A DNA stretch of 64,000 bases from CADEEN01 sp963751775 (GTDB lineage Bacteria > Pseudomonadota > Gammaproteobacteria > Burkholderiales > Burkholderiaceae_C), in assembly GCA_963751775.1 (NCBI GenBank), contig CAVVVW010000013.1:1-64000 (forward strand). The letters are read 5' to 3'. The position numbers were made by a program, and so were the translations under genes. The notes under the pieces are model-generated. The model was not told where the DNA came from. It saw nothing but the letters and a program-made list of their open reading frames with translations, and did not search any database. Positions 10,025 to 20,103 of this stretch are shown here, piece after piece (position 1 is the first letter of the stretch; the number at the start of each line of letters is the position of its first letter).

Positions 10025-11351
10025 ATGCCCCGATCTGCGCCACCTGTTGTTGGCCCCGTTGATCCTCGCTGCCGCGTCCAGCGGCTGGGCCCAGAGCCTG
10101 CAGGAGATCTATGAGGCGGCGCGAACCTACGACGCGGCCTACCTTGCAGCGCGTGCGCAGGCCGATTCGGCCCAGTACCGCGCGGCGCAAGCCGATGCCT
10201 TGCGCCTGCCCAATGTGGCTGCCGCAGGAAGCGCCTCGCGCGTCGAGACCGATCTGCCGACCAACCTGCTCACCAACCCCACCGGCGCGCCCGTAAGCAC
10301 GTCCCTGACGAACGCCGAGGTCGTCGCCCGCCAGCCCCTGTTCAATCGGGACAACGCGGCACGGATCAGCCAGGCAGAGGCGCAGCTTCAGGCGGCGCTG
10401 GCCGATTTGCAGATCGCGGAAGACGAACTGCTCGTGCGCGTGGCGCAGACCTATTTCGACGTGCTGGTGGCGCAGGACGCGCTGGCCGCTGCCAAGGCGA
10501 ACAGGCTGGCCAACGCCGAGCAATTGGCGTCGGCCAAGCGCAACTTCGAGGTCGGCACCGCCACCATCACCGACACGCGCGAAGCGCAGGCCCGCTTCGA
10601 CCTGGGCACCGCGGTCGAGATTGCCGCCGACAACGACCTCCGCACCAAGCGTGTCGCACTCGACCAATTGGTCGGGCGCACCAATGTCGCGCCCAAGCCT
10701 TTGGCGGTGCCGGTGTCGTTGCCCGTGCTCGCACCGAGTGGCATCGACGAACTGGTTGCGCAGGCGCAAACGGTCCATCCGAGCGTCCGCAAGGCCGATC
10801 TCGCATTGACGGTCGCCAAGCTGGAGACCGAAAGGGCGCGTGCCGGACACCTGCCCACACTGGACGCAGTGGCCCGCGCCGCCGCCACCCGTGTCAGCGG
10901 CGGCAACACGCCCGGCACCTCATCGACGGCCAGCCTGGGCGTGCAATTCAACATGCCGATCTACTCCGGCTACTCCGTGCAGAACCGCATCAAGGAAACC
11001 CTGTCGCTGGAAGAGCGTTCGCGCAACGACCTCGACGCCGCGCGCCGTGCCGTGGCGCAGGCGACGCGCATCAACTTCTTCGGCTACCAATCGGGGCAGG
11101 CCCAGGTGGCTGCGCTCGAGGCCGCCGAGTCGTCGAGCAAGCTCGCGCTCGAGGCCACGCAGCTCGGCTACCGCGTCGGCGTGCGCGTGAACCTCGACGT
11201 CCTCAACGCGCAGACGCAGCTCTTCTCGACCCAGCGCGATCTGTCCAAGGCACGCTACGACGTGCTGGTCAGCGGTCTGCGGCTGCGTCAGTCCTCCGGC
11301 ACGCTGCGCACGACGGACATCAATGCCGTCAACGCCATGCTGACGAAGTAG
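10025..11351 (+). CDS. tolC: TolC-family outer-membrane efflux protein, one frame break near the start
   Basis: This is a TolC-type channel tunnel for type I secretion and tripartite efflux. The mature part begins after the signal peptide (HLLLAPLILAAASSGWAQ) and shows the two repeated coiled-coil/barrel halves, including SLQEIYEAARTYDAAYLAAR, LLVRVAQTYFDVLVAQD, and GVQFNMPIYSG in the second half. ATG 10025 has a GGAG motif 7-10 bp upstream; one extra C directly after it (CCCC for CCC) disrupts the frame, and removing it gives MPDLRHLLLAPL. Length is about 442 residues, normal for the family. It follows the PCMT-family gene. Confidence 0.87.
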
Positions 11352-11460
11352 CGCGCTGTAGACGCCCGCGCCGTCGCCGATGCAGGCGGGCGCCCGCCGC
11401 GACGCGCTGGAGCAAATCGGCAGCAGCTGCCAGCGAAGTTCGCGTCAGGTGCGACCGGCC

Positions 11461-12423
11461 CTAGTCGGGCTGGATGTTGTGCTGGCGAATGAACGAGCCC
11501 CAGTTCTGCTGCTCTTCCTTCAGCGAGGCTGCGAACTGCTCGGGCGTGTCGAACACCGGCAACAGCGCCTGCTGCTCGAGCCGGGCGGCCAGGGCCGGGG
11601 TCCTCATGGCCTTGGCGATCTCGTCGGCGATGCGCCTGACCAGCGCCGGCGGCACCTTGGCGGGCACCAGCACCGAGAACGCGGTGAAGGCCTTGATGCC
11701 GGGAACCCCGGCCTCGGTCAACGTGGGCACCGCCGGCAACAGGTTGGTCTTGTCGGTGACCGACAGGGCCAGCAGCTTGCCGGCGTCGATGTACTGGCGC
11801 ACGCTGGCCAGATCGGTGAGCATGAACTGCAGGCGGCCGGCCAGCAGGTCCTGGTAGGCGGCGCCCGCGCCCTTGTACGGCACATGCGTGAAGCGTGCAC
11901 CGGTGGCCTCCTCGATCATGCGCATGCCGATGTAGAGCGGGCTGCCGACACCCGCCGTGCCGTAGAACAGCGCCGTCGGTTCACGCTTGCCGCGCTCGAT
12001 CAACTCGGCCATGGTCTTGACCTTGGCGTCGGGATGCGCGACGATGACCATCGGCGCAATCACGCCCCGCGTGACCGGCGCGAAGTCGCGCGCCACGTCG
12101 TACTGCAGGTTCTTGTACAGCACCGGGTTGATGCCCAGCGAGGAGTTCGACGCCACCAGCAGCGTGTAGCCGTCGGGCGCGGCCTGGGCCACCGCCGTGG
12201 CACCGATGGCGCCGCTGGCGCCGGGCTTGTTGTCGACGGCAAAGCTCTGCTTCAACTGTTCGGTCAGCGCCTGCGCCAGCAGGCGACCGTAGGTGTCTGT
12301 CCCGCCGCCGGGCGACGACGGCACCACCACCGTCACCGTCTTGGTCGGCCAGTCGGCCTGAGCCTGCGCGACAGAGGCGGCCATCGCCAGCAACAACGCG
12401 GCACCGAATTGCGTACCATGCAT
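11461..12423 (-). CDS. TctC/BUG-type tripartite tricarboxylate binding receptor
   Basis: This 320-residue periplasmic protein belongs to the very large Bordetella-type (BUG) family common in Burkholderiales. A signal peptide ends at AQAQA, then WPTKTVTVVVPSSPGGGTDT is the diagnostic first beta-loop that cups a carboxylate ligand, and FTHVPYKGAGAAYQDLLAG is the second. ATG 12423 follows AAGGAGA. No TctA/TctB membrane genes are adjacent, as is usual for orphan BUG proteins. The ligand is not predictable. It is divergent from the aldolase gene across 83 bp. Confidence 0.88.
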   Translation of the reverse strand: MHGTQFGAALLLAMAASVAQAQADWPTKTVTVVVPSSPGGGTDTYGRLLAQALTEQLKQSFAVDNKPGASGAIGATAVAQAAPDGYTLLVASNSSLGINPVLYKNLQYDVARDFAPVTRGVIAPMVIVAHPDAKVKTMAELIERGKREPTALFYGTAGVGSPLYIGMRMIEEATGARFTHVPYKGAGAAYQDLLAGRLQFMLTDLASVRQYIDAGKLLALSVTDKTNLLPAVPTLTEAGVPGIKAFTAFSVLVPAKVPPALVRRIADEIAKAMRTPALAARLEQQALLPVFDTPEQFAASLKEEQQNWGSFIRQHNIQPD

Positions 12424-12506
12424 GATTCGTCTCCTTGGGTTCGGACCGCAAGCGTAGCGGCACGCGTTGGTCGCCCACAATTCGGTATACCCTGGATGCC
12501 ATCACG

Positions 12507-13229
12507 ATGTCGACACCGCAAGCGCAACTCATCGCCGACCTGGTCGACGCCAACCACATCCTGTTCCATCAGGGGATCGTCGATGCCTTCGGCCATGTCA
12601 GCGCCAGGCACGGCGAGCGCAGCGACCGGTTCCTGCTCTCGCGCAACCTGGCGCCGGGCCTGGTCAGCGCCGCCGACATCCTCGAGTACGAGGTCGCCAG
12701 CGGCGAGCCGGTGGCGGCCGATCCGCCACGGCTGTACCTCGAGCGGCACATCCACAGCGAAATCTACAAGGCGCGACCCGACGTCATGGCCGTGGTCCAC
12801 AACCACTCGCCGGCGGTGCTGCCGTTCGGTTTCGTCAAGGGTGTCAAGCTCAAGCCGGTGTGCCACATGTGCGGCTTCCTCGGCAGCGGTCCGGCGCTGT
12901 TCGAGATCCGCGACCACGCCGGTGAGGCGAGCGACCTGCTGATCCGCAACCGCGAGCTCGGCGCGGCGCTGGCGCGCAGCCTGGGCGATGGCCGCGTGGT
13001 CCTGATGCGCGGCCACGGCTGCACCATCGTCGCCGAATCCTTGCCGGTGGCGATCTACCGCGCCGTGTACACCGAGCTCAACGCCAAACTGCTGCTGCAG
13101 GCCTTGCCGCTGGGCGAAGTGAATTACCTGACCCCGGCCGAGGCCGATGCGACGCGCATCACCAACGAAGGCCAGGCCGAGCGGCCGTGGAACCTGTGGA
13201 AGCAACTGGCACGCCAGGCACGCGGCTGA
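12507..13229 (+). CDS. Class II aldolase/adducin family protein
   Basis: The 240-residue protein has the zinc-dependent aldolase II fold. Metal-ligand histidines are seen in VVHNHSPAV (about residues 96-104) and in the later RGHGCTIV. Ligand-binding segments such as FGHVSARH near the N-terminus match fuculose-phosphate-aldolase relatives. In this environment many members act on hydroxy-acid substrates or decarboxylate rather than cleave sugars. The gene is intact, divergent from the TctC-like gene, and converges on waaA. Substrate unknown. Confidence 0.82.
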   Translation: MSTPQAQLIADLVDANHILFHQGIVDAFGHVSARHGERSDRFLLSRNLAPGLVSAADILEYEVASGEPVAADPPRLYLERHIHSEIYKARPDVMAVVHNHSPAVLPFGFVKGVKLKPVCHMCGFLGSGPALFEIRDHAGEASDLLIRNRELGAALARSLGDGRVVLMRGHGCTIVAESLPVAIYRAVYTELNAKLLLQALPLGEVNYLTPAEADATRITNEGQAERPWNLWKQLARQARG

Positions 13230-13263
13230 TCTGCCGCGTCGCCCTGGCGGCGGCGATGCCCGC

Positions 13264-14556
13264 CTAGATCGAGTCGAGGCCCGACAGCAGCATGGCAATG
13301 CGCTTGGCCATGCGCTCGGTCGCGCCACGGTGGCTGCCGGCAAAACCCAGCGCTGCCTCGACCCAGTCGTTGCGTCGCGGGTCGTTGGCCAGCGAGACCG
13401 CGCGGCGCACGGCGTGATGCAGGTCGTTCATGCGCACCGCCGCGCCGGCCTCGATGGCCAGCAGCGCAGCGTCCTCGAAGTTGAAGGTGTGCGGGCCCAG
13501 GACCAACGGGCAGCCGCAGGCCGCGGCCTCGATCAGGTTCTGGCCGCCGAGCGGCGCGAAGCTGCCGCCGAGCAGGGCTACGTCGGCGACGGCGTAGTAC
13601 AGCGGCATCTCGCCCAGGGTGTCGCCGAGCCACACGTCGGCATTGGCGGCCGCTGGCGGCGGGGTGTCGACCCATTGGCTGCGCCGCTGCAGCGACAAAC
13701 CGCTGCGCTCGATCAGCGCGGCCACCTCGTCGAATCGCTGCGGATGGCGTGGCACGATGATCAGCAATGGCCGCGGCAATGCCAGCGCGCACCAGGCCTC
13801 GAGCAGGATCTGCTCTTCGCCTTCGCGACTGACGGCCATCAGGACCACCGGCCGCGCCAGCGCCTCGCGCCACTGATGGCCGCGCGCCAGCAGCTTGGCC
13901 GGCGGGGTGACGTCGAACTTGGTATTGCCGCAGACCTCCACCGACCTGGCCCCCGATTCGCGCAGACGCTGGGCGTCGCGGGCGGTCTGCGCCAGCACAC
14001 GCGTGAACGAAGCCAGGGCCGGCCGCAGCAGCACGCTCAGCCGCCGGCCCTTGCGCTCGCTGCGCGCCGACAGCCGCGCATTGGCCAGCACCATCGGCAC
14101 CTGTGCACGCTGCGCCGCATGCATGACGTTGGGCCAGACCTCGGTCTCCATGATCACGCCGACGGCCGGACGGTAGCGTTCCAGGAATCGCCCCACCGCG
14201 CCGGGGGTGTCGTAGGGCAACCAGGTCTGGTCGTCGTTGGGTTGCAGCAGGCCGCGCCCGGCAGCGACGCCGGTCGCCGTGCTGCAGGTCAGCAACAACC
14301 GCAGCTGTGGCAGTTCACTGCGCAGCGCGGCCAGCAGCGGCGCCGCGGCGATGGTCTCGCCCAGCGACACCGCATGCAACCAGACCACGCCACCCTGGCC
14401 CCGCCGCGGCGGCAGCTTGTAATAGCCCAGGCGTTCGCCCAGGCGCATCCGGTAGGCCGGCTCGGCGCCGCCACGCCGCCACAGCCGCGCCAGATAGACC
14501 GGCGTCAACAGCCACAGCGCGAGCGAATACAGCCAACGGGCCAGTAACGACGCCAT
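13264..14556 (-). CDS. waaA: 3-deoxy-D-manno-octulosonic acid transferase
   Basis: WaaA (KdtA) transfers Kdo from CMP-Kdo to lipid A precursor at the inner membrane. The 430-residue protein has an N-terminal membrane anchor (YSLALWLLTPVYLARLW), the family motif VVWLHAVSLGE with the catalytic glutamate near residue 65, METEVWPN, and the C-terminal GT-B signature GGSFAPLGGQNLIEAAACG. Its ATG overlaps the stop of the upstream phosphohexomutase gene (TGATG), so translation is probably coupled. Intact. Confidence 0.93.
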   Translation of the reverse strand: MASLLARWLYSLALWLLTPVYLARLWRRGGAEPAYRMRLGERLGYYKLPPRRGQGGVVWLHAVSLGETIAAAPLLAALRSELPQLRLLLTCSTATGVAAGRGLLQPNDDQTWLPYDTPGAVGRFLERYRPAVGVIMETEVWPNVMHAAQRAQVPMVLANARLSARSERKGRRLSVLLRPALASFTRVLAQTARDAQRLRESGARSVEVCGNTKFDVTPPAKLLARGHQWREALARPVVLMAVSREGEEQILLEAWCALALPRPLLIIVPRHPQRFDEVAALIERSGLSLQRRSQWVDTPPPAAANADVWLGDTLGEMPLYYAVADVALLGGSFAPLGGQNLIEAAACGCPLVLGPHTFNFEDAALLAIEAGAAVRMNDLHHAVRRAVSLANDPRRNDWVEAALGFAGSHRGATERMAKRIAMLLSGLDSI

Positions 14557-15960
14557 CAATGCGACGCGGCCGAGATCGTCGCGTCGGGCTTGACGCTCCG
14601 GAGCGCGGCCATCATCACGGCTTCGATGCGCTGCAGCGCCGCGGCGGTGTGGCCCTCGAAGCGCAGCACCATCACCGGGGTGGTATTGGAGCCGCGGATC
14701 AGGCCGAAGCCATCGGGCCAATCGACGCGCAGGCCGTCGATGGTGTTGACCTCGGCGCCGGCAAAGGCCAGGCGGCCGTCGGCCAGGCGGGCCTGCAATT
14801 CGGCGACCAGGCGGTGGTGCTCGCCCTCGGCGCAGGCCACGTTCAGCTCGGGCGTATTGAAGCTCTGCGGCAGGGCATTGAGCACGGCACTCGGGTTCGC
14901 GCTGCGCGACAGGATCTCGAGCAACCGCGCCGCACAGTAGGTCGCGTCGTCGAAGCCGTACCAGCGCTCGCCGAAGAAGATGTGGCCGCTCATCTCACCG
15001 GCGATCGGCGCGCCGATCTCGGCCATCTTGGCCTTGATCAGCGAGTGGCCGGTCTTGTAGATCATCGGCACCCCACCGGCAGCGCGGATCGCCGGCGCCA
15101 GACGCTGCGAGCTCTTGACGTCGAAGATCACCGTCGCACCCGGATTGCGCGACAGCACGTCGGTCGCCAGCAGCATCAGCTGGCGATCGGGGTAGATGAT
15201 CTGGCCGTCCTTGGTGACGACGCCCAGGCGGTCGCCGTCGCCGTCGAAGGCGAGGCCGATTTCGGCGTCGGTGCTCTTCACGCGCGCGATCAGCTCGGTC
15301 AGGTTCTCCGGCTTGCTCGGGTCGGGGTGATGGTTGGGGAAATCGCCATCGACTTCGGAGTACATCTCGTCGACGCGGCAGCCAAGCGCACGCAGGATGC
15401 CGGGTGCCGACGCGCCGGGAATGCCGTTGCCCGAGTCGACCACGATCTTCATGCTGCGCGCCAGCTTCGCGTCGCCGACGATGCGCTGCTTGTACTCGGC
15501 CGCGATATTCATCTTCGCGATACGGCCCTTGCCGCTCGTGTAGCGTTCGGCCTCGATGCGCTGGCGCAGGCGCCCGATGTCGTCGCCATAGATCGCGCGC
15601 CCGGCGAGCACCATCTTGAAGCCGTTGTAGTCCTTCGGGTTATGACTGCCGGTGACCTGGATGCCCGAGCGGCAATCGTAGCTGCCGCGCGTCGCGGCCA
15701 CGTAGTACAGCATCGGCGTGGTCACCGCGCCGATGTCGACCACGTCCAGGCCCGTCGAAGCCAGGCCCCGCGCCAACGCCGCCACCAGCGCCGGGCCCGA
15801 CAGGCGGCCGTCGCGCCCGACGACCACCGCCTTCTCGCCCGCCGCCACGGCGTCGGAGCCGAAGGCGCGTCCCAGATGCTCGGCCAGGGCTCTCGTCGAT
15901 CGTCTGCCCGACGACGCCGCGGATGTCGTAGGCCTTGAAGATCGATGCGGTGGTTTTCAT
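14556..15960 (-). CDS. Phosphomannomutase/phosphoglucomutase, one frame break near N-terminus
   Basis: This is an AlgC/ManB-type alpha-D-phosphohexomutase. The phosphoserine loop is TGSHNP, the magnesium loop DGDGDR, the sugar-binding loop GEMSGH, and the C-terminal phosphate-binding loop RGSNTTP. The start is ATG 15960 (MKTTASIFKAYDIRGVVG). One extra C near 15890 separates the first 25 or so residues; removing it restores IDESLAEHLGRAFG. The repaired length of about 467 residues is normal. The product feeds mannose/glucose-1-phosphate into LPS and exopolysaccharide, fitting its coupling to waaA. Confidence 0.9.
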
Positions 15961-16101
15961 GGCTGCGGGTTCCTCTGCTGCGCACCGATTGTAGGCAGCC
16001 CGCCTGCACCTGCGCTTCGCCGTTCGAGGCGATGCGGTGCGCCGGCAGGCACAGGTCCGAAAACAGCCAGTCTCACCACCCGCCGCGCCTAAGATAGGGC
16101 C

Positions 16102-17568
16102 ATGACACTCGCCCCCGACGCTGCCTACCGCGTGCTGCAAGCGCACGACGCGCGCTTCGACGGACGCCTGTTCGTCGGCGTCACCTCCACGCGCGTCTAC
16201 TGCCGGCCGGTCTGCCGCGTGCGCCTGCCGCGCCGCGAGAACTGCCGCTTCTACGGCAACGCCGCGAGCGCCGAGCGCGACGGCTTCCGGCCCTGCCTGC
16301 GCTGCCGGCCCGAACTCGCGCCGGGCCTGGCGCTGGTCGATTCGCCGACCGTGCTGGCGCAGCATGCGGCGCGCATGCTCGTGCGCGCCGCGCACGACGG
16401 CGACGATGTCGCGTTGCCGGCGATCGCCGCCCGGCTCGGTGTCACGGACCGCCACCTGCGGCGCATCTTCCTGGCCGCGCATGGCGTGACACCGATCGAC
16501 TACCTGACCACGCAGCGCCTGTTGCTGGCCAAGCAGTTGCTGACCGACACCGGCCTGACCGTGGCCAACGTCGCGATGGCCTCCGGCTTCGGCAGCCAGC
16601 GGCGCTTCAACGCGGCATTTGCCGAGCGCTACCGGCTGAGCCCGACCGCCCTGCGCCGCAGCCAGCGCGGCAGTTCACTGGCACCGCAGCACACGCTGGC
16701 CGGCCCGACGCTGCACCTGGCCTACCGGCCACCGTACGACATCGACGGCGTCGTCGGCTTCTTCGCCGCCCGTGGCGTGGCCGGCATCGAGGCCGTCGAC
16801 GCCGCACAGCGGACGCTGCGCCGCACGTTGGCCTTCGCGCACCAGGGTCGCCTCGTCAGCGGCTGGCTGGCCTGGCGCTTTCTGCCCGCGCGGCACGAAG
16901 TCGAGGTCGTGGTTTCGCCGTCACTGGCCTCCGCACTCGGCGCGGTGGCGCAACGGCTGCGCCAGGCCCTGGACCTCGATGCCGACCCGGCGTCGATTGA
17001 CAGTGCGCTGGCCGCGCTGCCCGCCCCCGCCGGCACCCGCGTGCCCAATGGCCTCGACGGCTTCGAGACCGCGGTGCGCGTGATTCTCGGCCAGCAAGTC
17101 AGCGTGGCCGCGGCGCGCACATTGACGCGGCGGCTGGTCGAGACGCTGGGCGAGCCGATCGTCACGCCGTTTGCCGACCTGTCGCGCCTGTTCCCGTCGG
17201 CCGAGCGCATCGCGAACGCCGCACCCGAGACGATCGGCCGGCTGGGCATCGTGCGCCAGCGCGTCGCCGCGCTGCAGGCATTGGCGCGCGAAGTCCACGC
17301 CGGCCGCCTGCTCCTGCACCGTGGCGCACCGCTGGCGGCCACGATCGAGGCCTTGCACGCGCTGCCGGGCATCGGTGATTGGAGCGCACAGTTGATTGCA
17401 ATGCGCGCGTTGGCCTGGCCCGATGCCTTCCCGGCCAGCGACATCGGCGTGCTGAACGCCCTCGGCACGCGCGACGCCAAGGCGGTCGCCGAACGCGCCC
17501 AGGCCTGGCGGCCGTGGCGCTCCTACGCCGTGATGCGGCTTTGGCATTCCCTGGAGACTGGAACATGA
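16102..17568 (+). CDS. alkA: AlkA-type 3-methyladenine DNA glycosylase fused to Ada-like metal-binding and AraC domains
   Basis: The 488-residue protein has three modules. An Ada-type zinc domain (about 1-80) carries the four-cysteine set in VYCRPVCRV and RPCLRCRPE. An AraC helix-turn-helix module (about 85-190) ends in the family helix VANVAMASGFGSQRRFNAAF. The HhH-GPD glycosylase (about 200-488) has LGQQVSVAAA, a hairpin HALPGIGDWSAQ, and the catalytic aspartate in FPASDIGVLNALG. It likely excises alkylated purines and acts as the adaptive-response regulator, with the first zinc cysteine as methyl acceptor. Its stop overlaps the ogt start (ATGA). Confidence 0.92.
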   Translation: MTLAPDAAYRVLQAHDARFDGRLFVGVTSTRVYCRPVCRVRLPRRENCRFYGNAASAERDGFRPCLRCRPELAPGLALVDSPTVLAQHAARMLVRAAHDGDDVALPAIAARLGVTDRHLRRIFLAAHGVTPIDYLTTQRLLLAKQLLTDTGLTVANVAMASGFGSQRRFNAAFAERYRLSPTALRRSQRGSSLAPQHTLAGPTLHLAYRPPYDIDGVVGFFAARGVAGIEAVDAAQRTLRRTLAFAHQGRLVSGWLAWRFLPARHEVEVVVSPSLASALGAVAQRLRQALDLDADPASIDSALAALPAPAGTRVPNGLDGFETAVRVILGQQVSVAAARTLTRRLVETLGEPIVTPFADLSRLFPSAERIANAAPETIGRLGIVRQRVAALQALAREVHAGRLLLHRGAPLAATIEALHALPGIGDWSAQLIAMRALAWPDAFPASDIGVLNALGTRDAKAVAERAQAWRPWRSYAVMRLWHSLETGT

Positions 17569-18071
17569 GCCAAATTTCGACCCCGACCTACGTCGCGCAA
17601 TCGCGCATCGACACGCCGCTGGGCCCGTTGGCCGCGGTGGCCACCGCACGCGGCCTGGCCGGCCTGTGGTTCGACGCGCAAAGCCACCACCCGGGCCTGC
17701 TCGATGCCCCGCGCAACGACGCGCACCCCTGGCTGCAGGCCACCGCGCGCGGGCTGGCCGCGTACTGGCGCGGCGAGGAGGCATCGTTCGAAGTGCCGCT
17801 CGACCTGCACGGCACCGCGTTCCAGCGCGCGGTGTGGCAGGCGCTGCTGAGGATCGGCCGGGGCCATACCCGCACCTACGGCGAGATCGCGGCCCAGGTC
17901 GGCGCGCCCGCCGCGGTGCGCGCCGCCGGTGCGGCGATCGGCCGCAATCCGGTCAGCATCATCGTGCCCTGCCACCGCGTCATCGGACGCGACGGTTCGC
18001 TGACCGGCTATGCCGGTGGGCTGGAGCGCAAGCTGGCGCTGCTGCAACTCGAAGGCGTGTGGCTGGCATGA
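17565..18071 (+). CDS. ogt: Methylated-DNA-protein cysteine S-methyltransferase
   Basis: Ogt transfers the methyl group from O6-methylguanine to its own cysteine. The active site is IIVPCHRVIG, with the DNA-binding helix FQRAVWQALLRIGRGHTRTYGEIA ahead of it. The 168-residue length is typical. The start overlaps the alkA stop by the ATGA arrangement, so the two alkylation-repair genes form a coupled unit. Confidence 0.94.
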   Translation: MSQISTPTYVAQSRIDTPLGPLAAVATARGLAGLWFDAQSHHPGLLDAPRNDAHPWLQATARGLAAYWRGEEASFEVPLDLHGTAFQRAVWQALLRIGRGHTRTYGEIAAQVGAPAAVRAAGAAIGRNPVSIIVPCHRVIGRDGSLTGYAGGLERKLALLQLEGVWLA

Positions 18072-18083
18072 GCGGCCGTTCTC

Positions 18084-18978
18084 ATGAGAGCCTCCGATCT
18101 GATCGAACTCGTGACCCTGGCCGCGCTGTGGGGCGCGTCGTTCCTGTTCATGCGCCTGGGCGCGGCCGATTTCGGGCCGGTGGTGCTGTCGGCGCTGCGG
18201 GTGGGCATCGCTGCGCTGGCACTGCTGCCTTTGCTGCTGTGGCACGGCCAGGCCACTGCGTTGCGCGCGAACTGGCGCGCGATCGCGATCGTCGGCGTGG
18301 TCAATTCGGCGTTTCCGTTCGTCCTCTTCAGTGTCGCTGCGCTGGCCATCAATGCCGGGCTGTCGGCGATCTTCAACGCCACGGCGCCGCTGTGGGGCGC
18401 ACTGATCGCATGGGCCTGGCTCGGCGATCGGCTGAGCCGACATGCGCGTGGCCGGCCTGGCCATCGGCTTTGCCGGCGTCGTCTGGTTGGCGTGGGACAA
18501 GGCCAGCTTCAAGCCCGGCGAGCATGGCGTCAGCGCGGTGGTGGCGATCGCCGCCTGTCTGGCCGCGACCCTGTGCTACGGCTTCGGCGCCAACTATGCC
18601 AAGCGCAAGCTCGACCAGGTGCCGCCACTGGCGGTGGCCACCGGCAGCCAGCTCTCGGCCAGCGCGGCCCTTGCGCTGCCGGCGCTGTGGCTGTGGCCGG
18701 CCGCAGCGCCGAGCACCACGGCCTGGGCCAGCGTCGTCGGCCTGGCGCTGCTTTGCACCGCGCTTGCCTATCTGCTGTACTTTCGCCTGATCGCACACCT
18801 GGGCGCCGCACGCGCGATCACGGTCACGTTCCTGATCCCCGTCTTCGGCCTGATCTGGGGCGCGGTCTTTCTTGGCGAGCAACTGACGCCTGCGATGCTG
18901 TTCGGCTGCGCCGTGATCCTGCTCGGCACCGCATTGACGACCGGCGTCTTGAAGGGTCATGTGCGACCAGCGGCCTGA
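18084..18978 (+). CDS. EamA/DMT-family transporter, one frame break
   Basis: This is a ten-segment drug/metabolite transporter of the EamA type made of two repeated halves. The first half starts LVTLAALWGASFLFMRLGA; the second includes LLCTALAYLLYFRLIAHLGA and the terminal VFLGEQLTPAMLFGCAVILLG. One extra base near 18440, in the loop between helices four and five, splits the gene; removing it joins WLGDRLS to MRVAGLAIGFAG. The start is 13 bp after ogt. Substrate unknown; relatives export amino acids or other small metabolites. Confidence 0.82.
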
Positions 18979-19018
18979 AACCGGCCCGGGCTGGGCGACA
19001 CTGGGCGCATGAACGCCG

Positions 19019-19952
19019 ATGCCCAAGCCCAGCCGCAGCCGCCACGCCCTGTGGGCTGCGCTCGTGCTGATCGTGATTTGGGGTGCCAATTTCAGCGTGC
19101 AGAAGGCCGTCTTCGTGGCCTTGCAGCCGGGCGGTTTCCTGTTTCTGCGTTACCTGCTGCTGCCCGCCGCCGCGACGCTGCTGCTGTGCTGGTACCACGG
19201 GCTGCATTGGCCCCGCGTACCGCGCGCCGACCTGTGGGCCCTGCTGCGATTGGGCATCGCCGGGCACTTGCTGCATGTCACGATGGTCACCTACGGCATC
19301 CACTGGTCGACCGCGTTTTCGAGCTCGCTGATCCTGGCCTGCGGGCCGATCTTCACGCTGTTGATCCTGCGCTGGCATGGCCTGGAGACGTTGACCCGCG
19401 CCCAGGTGGCCGGCGTGGGCGTGGCGATGGCGGGCGTGCTGGTATTCCTGTCCGACAAGCTGCTCGGCGCCCAGTGGCGGGCCAGCGGCGGCGACCTGAC
19501 GCTGCTGATCGCGTCGTCGTTCTTCGCCTACTACACGGTGGCGTCAAAGCCGCTGATCGAGCGCCACGGCGGCGTGCTGGTGATGGCCTACGCGATGCTG
19601 CTCGGCAGCGCGCCGGTGGTCGCCATCAGCGCACCGGCGGGGCTTGGCCGTCGATTGGTCGCACGTCAGCGCGCTGGTCTGGGCCGGCGCGCTGTGGGCC
19701 TCGCTGGTGTCGGCGTTCCTGGGCTGGCTGGCGTGGGGCTGGATCAACGCCGTGCGCGGCGTGGCGCGCACCGCGCCGCTGATGTACCTGATGCCGCCGG
19801 TGGCCGGCCTGGTTGCCTGGGCCCTGACCGGCGAGCGCTACGGCGCCGTCAAGCTCGGCGGCGCGGCGCTGACGCTGGCCGGCGTGGCTCTGGCGCAGTT
19901 CGGCTCGCCGCCGCGCGACCCGGTGCGCGACGCGCCGGCGCCGGTCGACTGA
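19019..19952 (+). CDS. EamA/DMT-family transporter, one frame break
   Basis: This second EamA transporter is next to the first but clearly different in sequence. It begins ALVLIVIWGANFSVQKAVF and ends LMPPVAGLVAWALTGERYGAVKLGGAALTLAG, the conserved last two helices. One extra G near 19640 (GGGGC for GGGC) breaks the loop before helix seven; removal joins ISAPAG to LAVDWSHVSALVWAG. The repaired length is about 311 residues. Substrate unknown. Confidence 0.8.
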
Positions 19953-20103
19953 GTGCGCCGGCGGCCTGGATCTTGCGTCGCGCGTTGTAGCGTGCCCGCG
20001 GGCCACGCCCGGCTAATGGTCTGCCAGCATGACGCAGCGGCGCCCGCCGCTCACAATGTGGTTACCCTTGAGGATTCCCCAACCCGCCCCAGGAGATTTG
20101 ACG

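Noticed and set aside
12424..12506. Operator or riboswitch between the TctC-like and aldolase genes
   Set aside because: The 83-bp divergent gap shows no clear symmetry or structured element.
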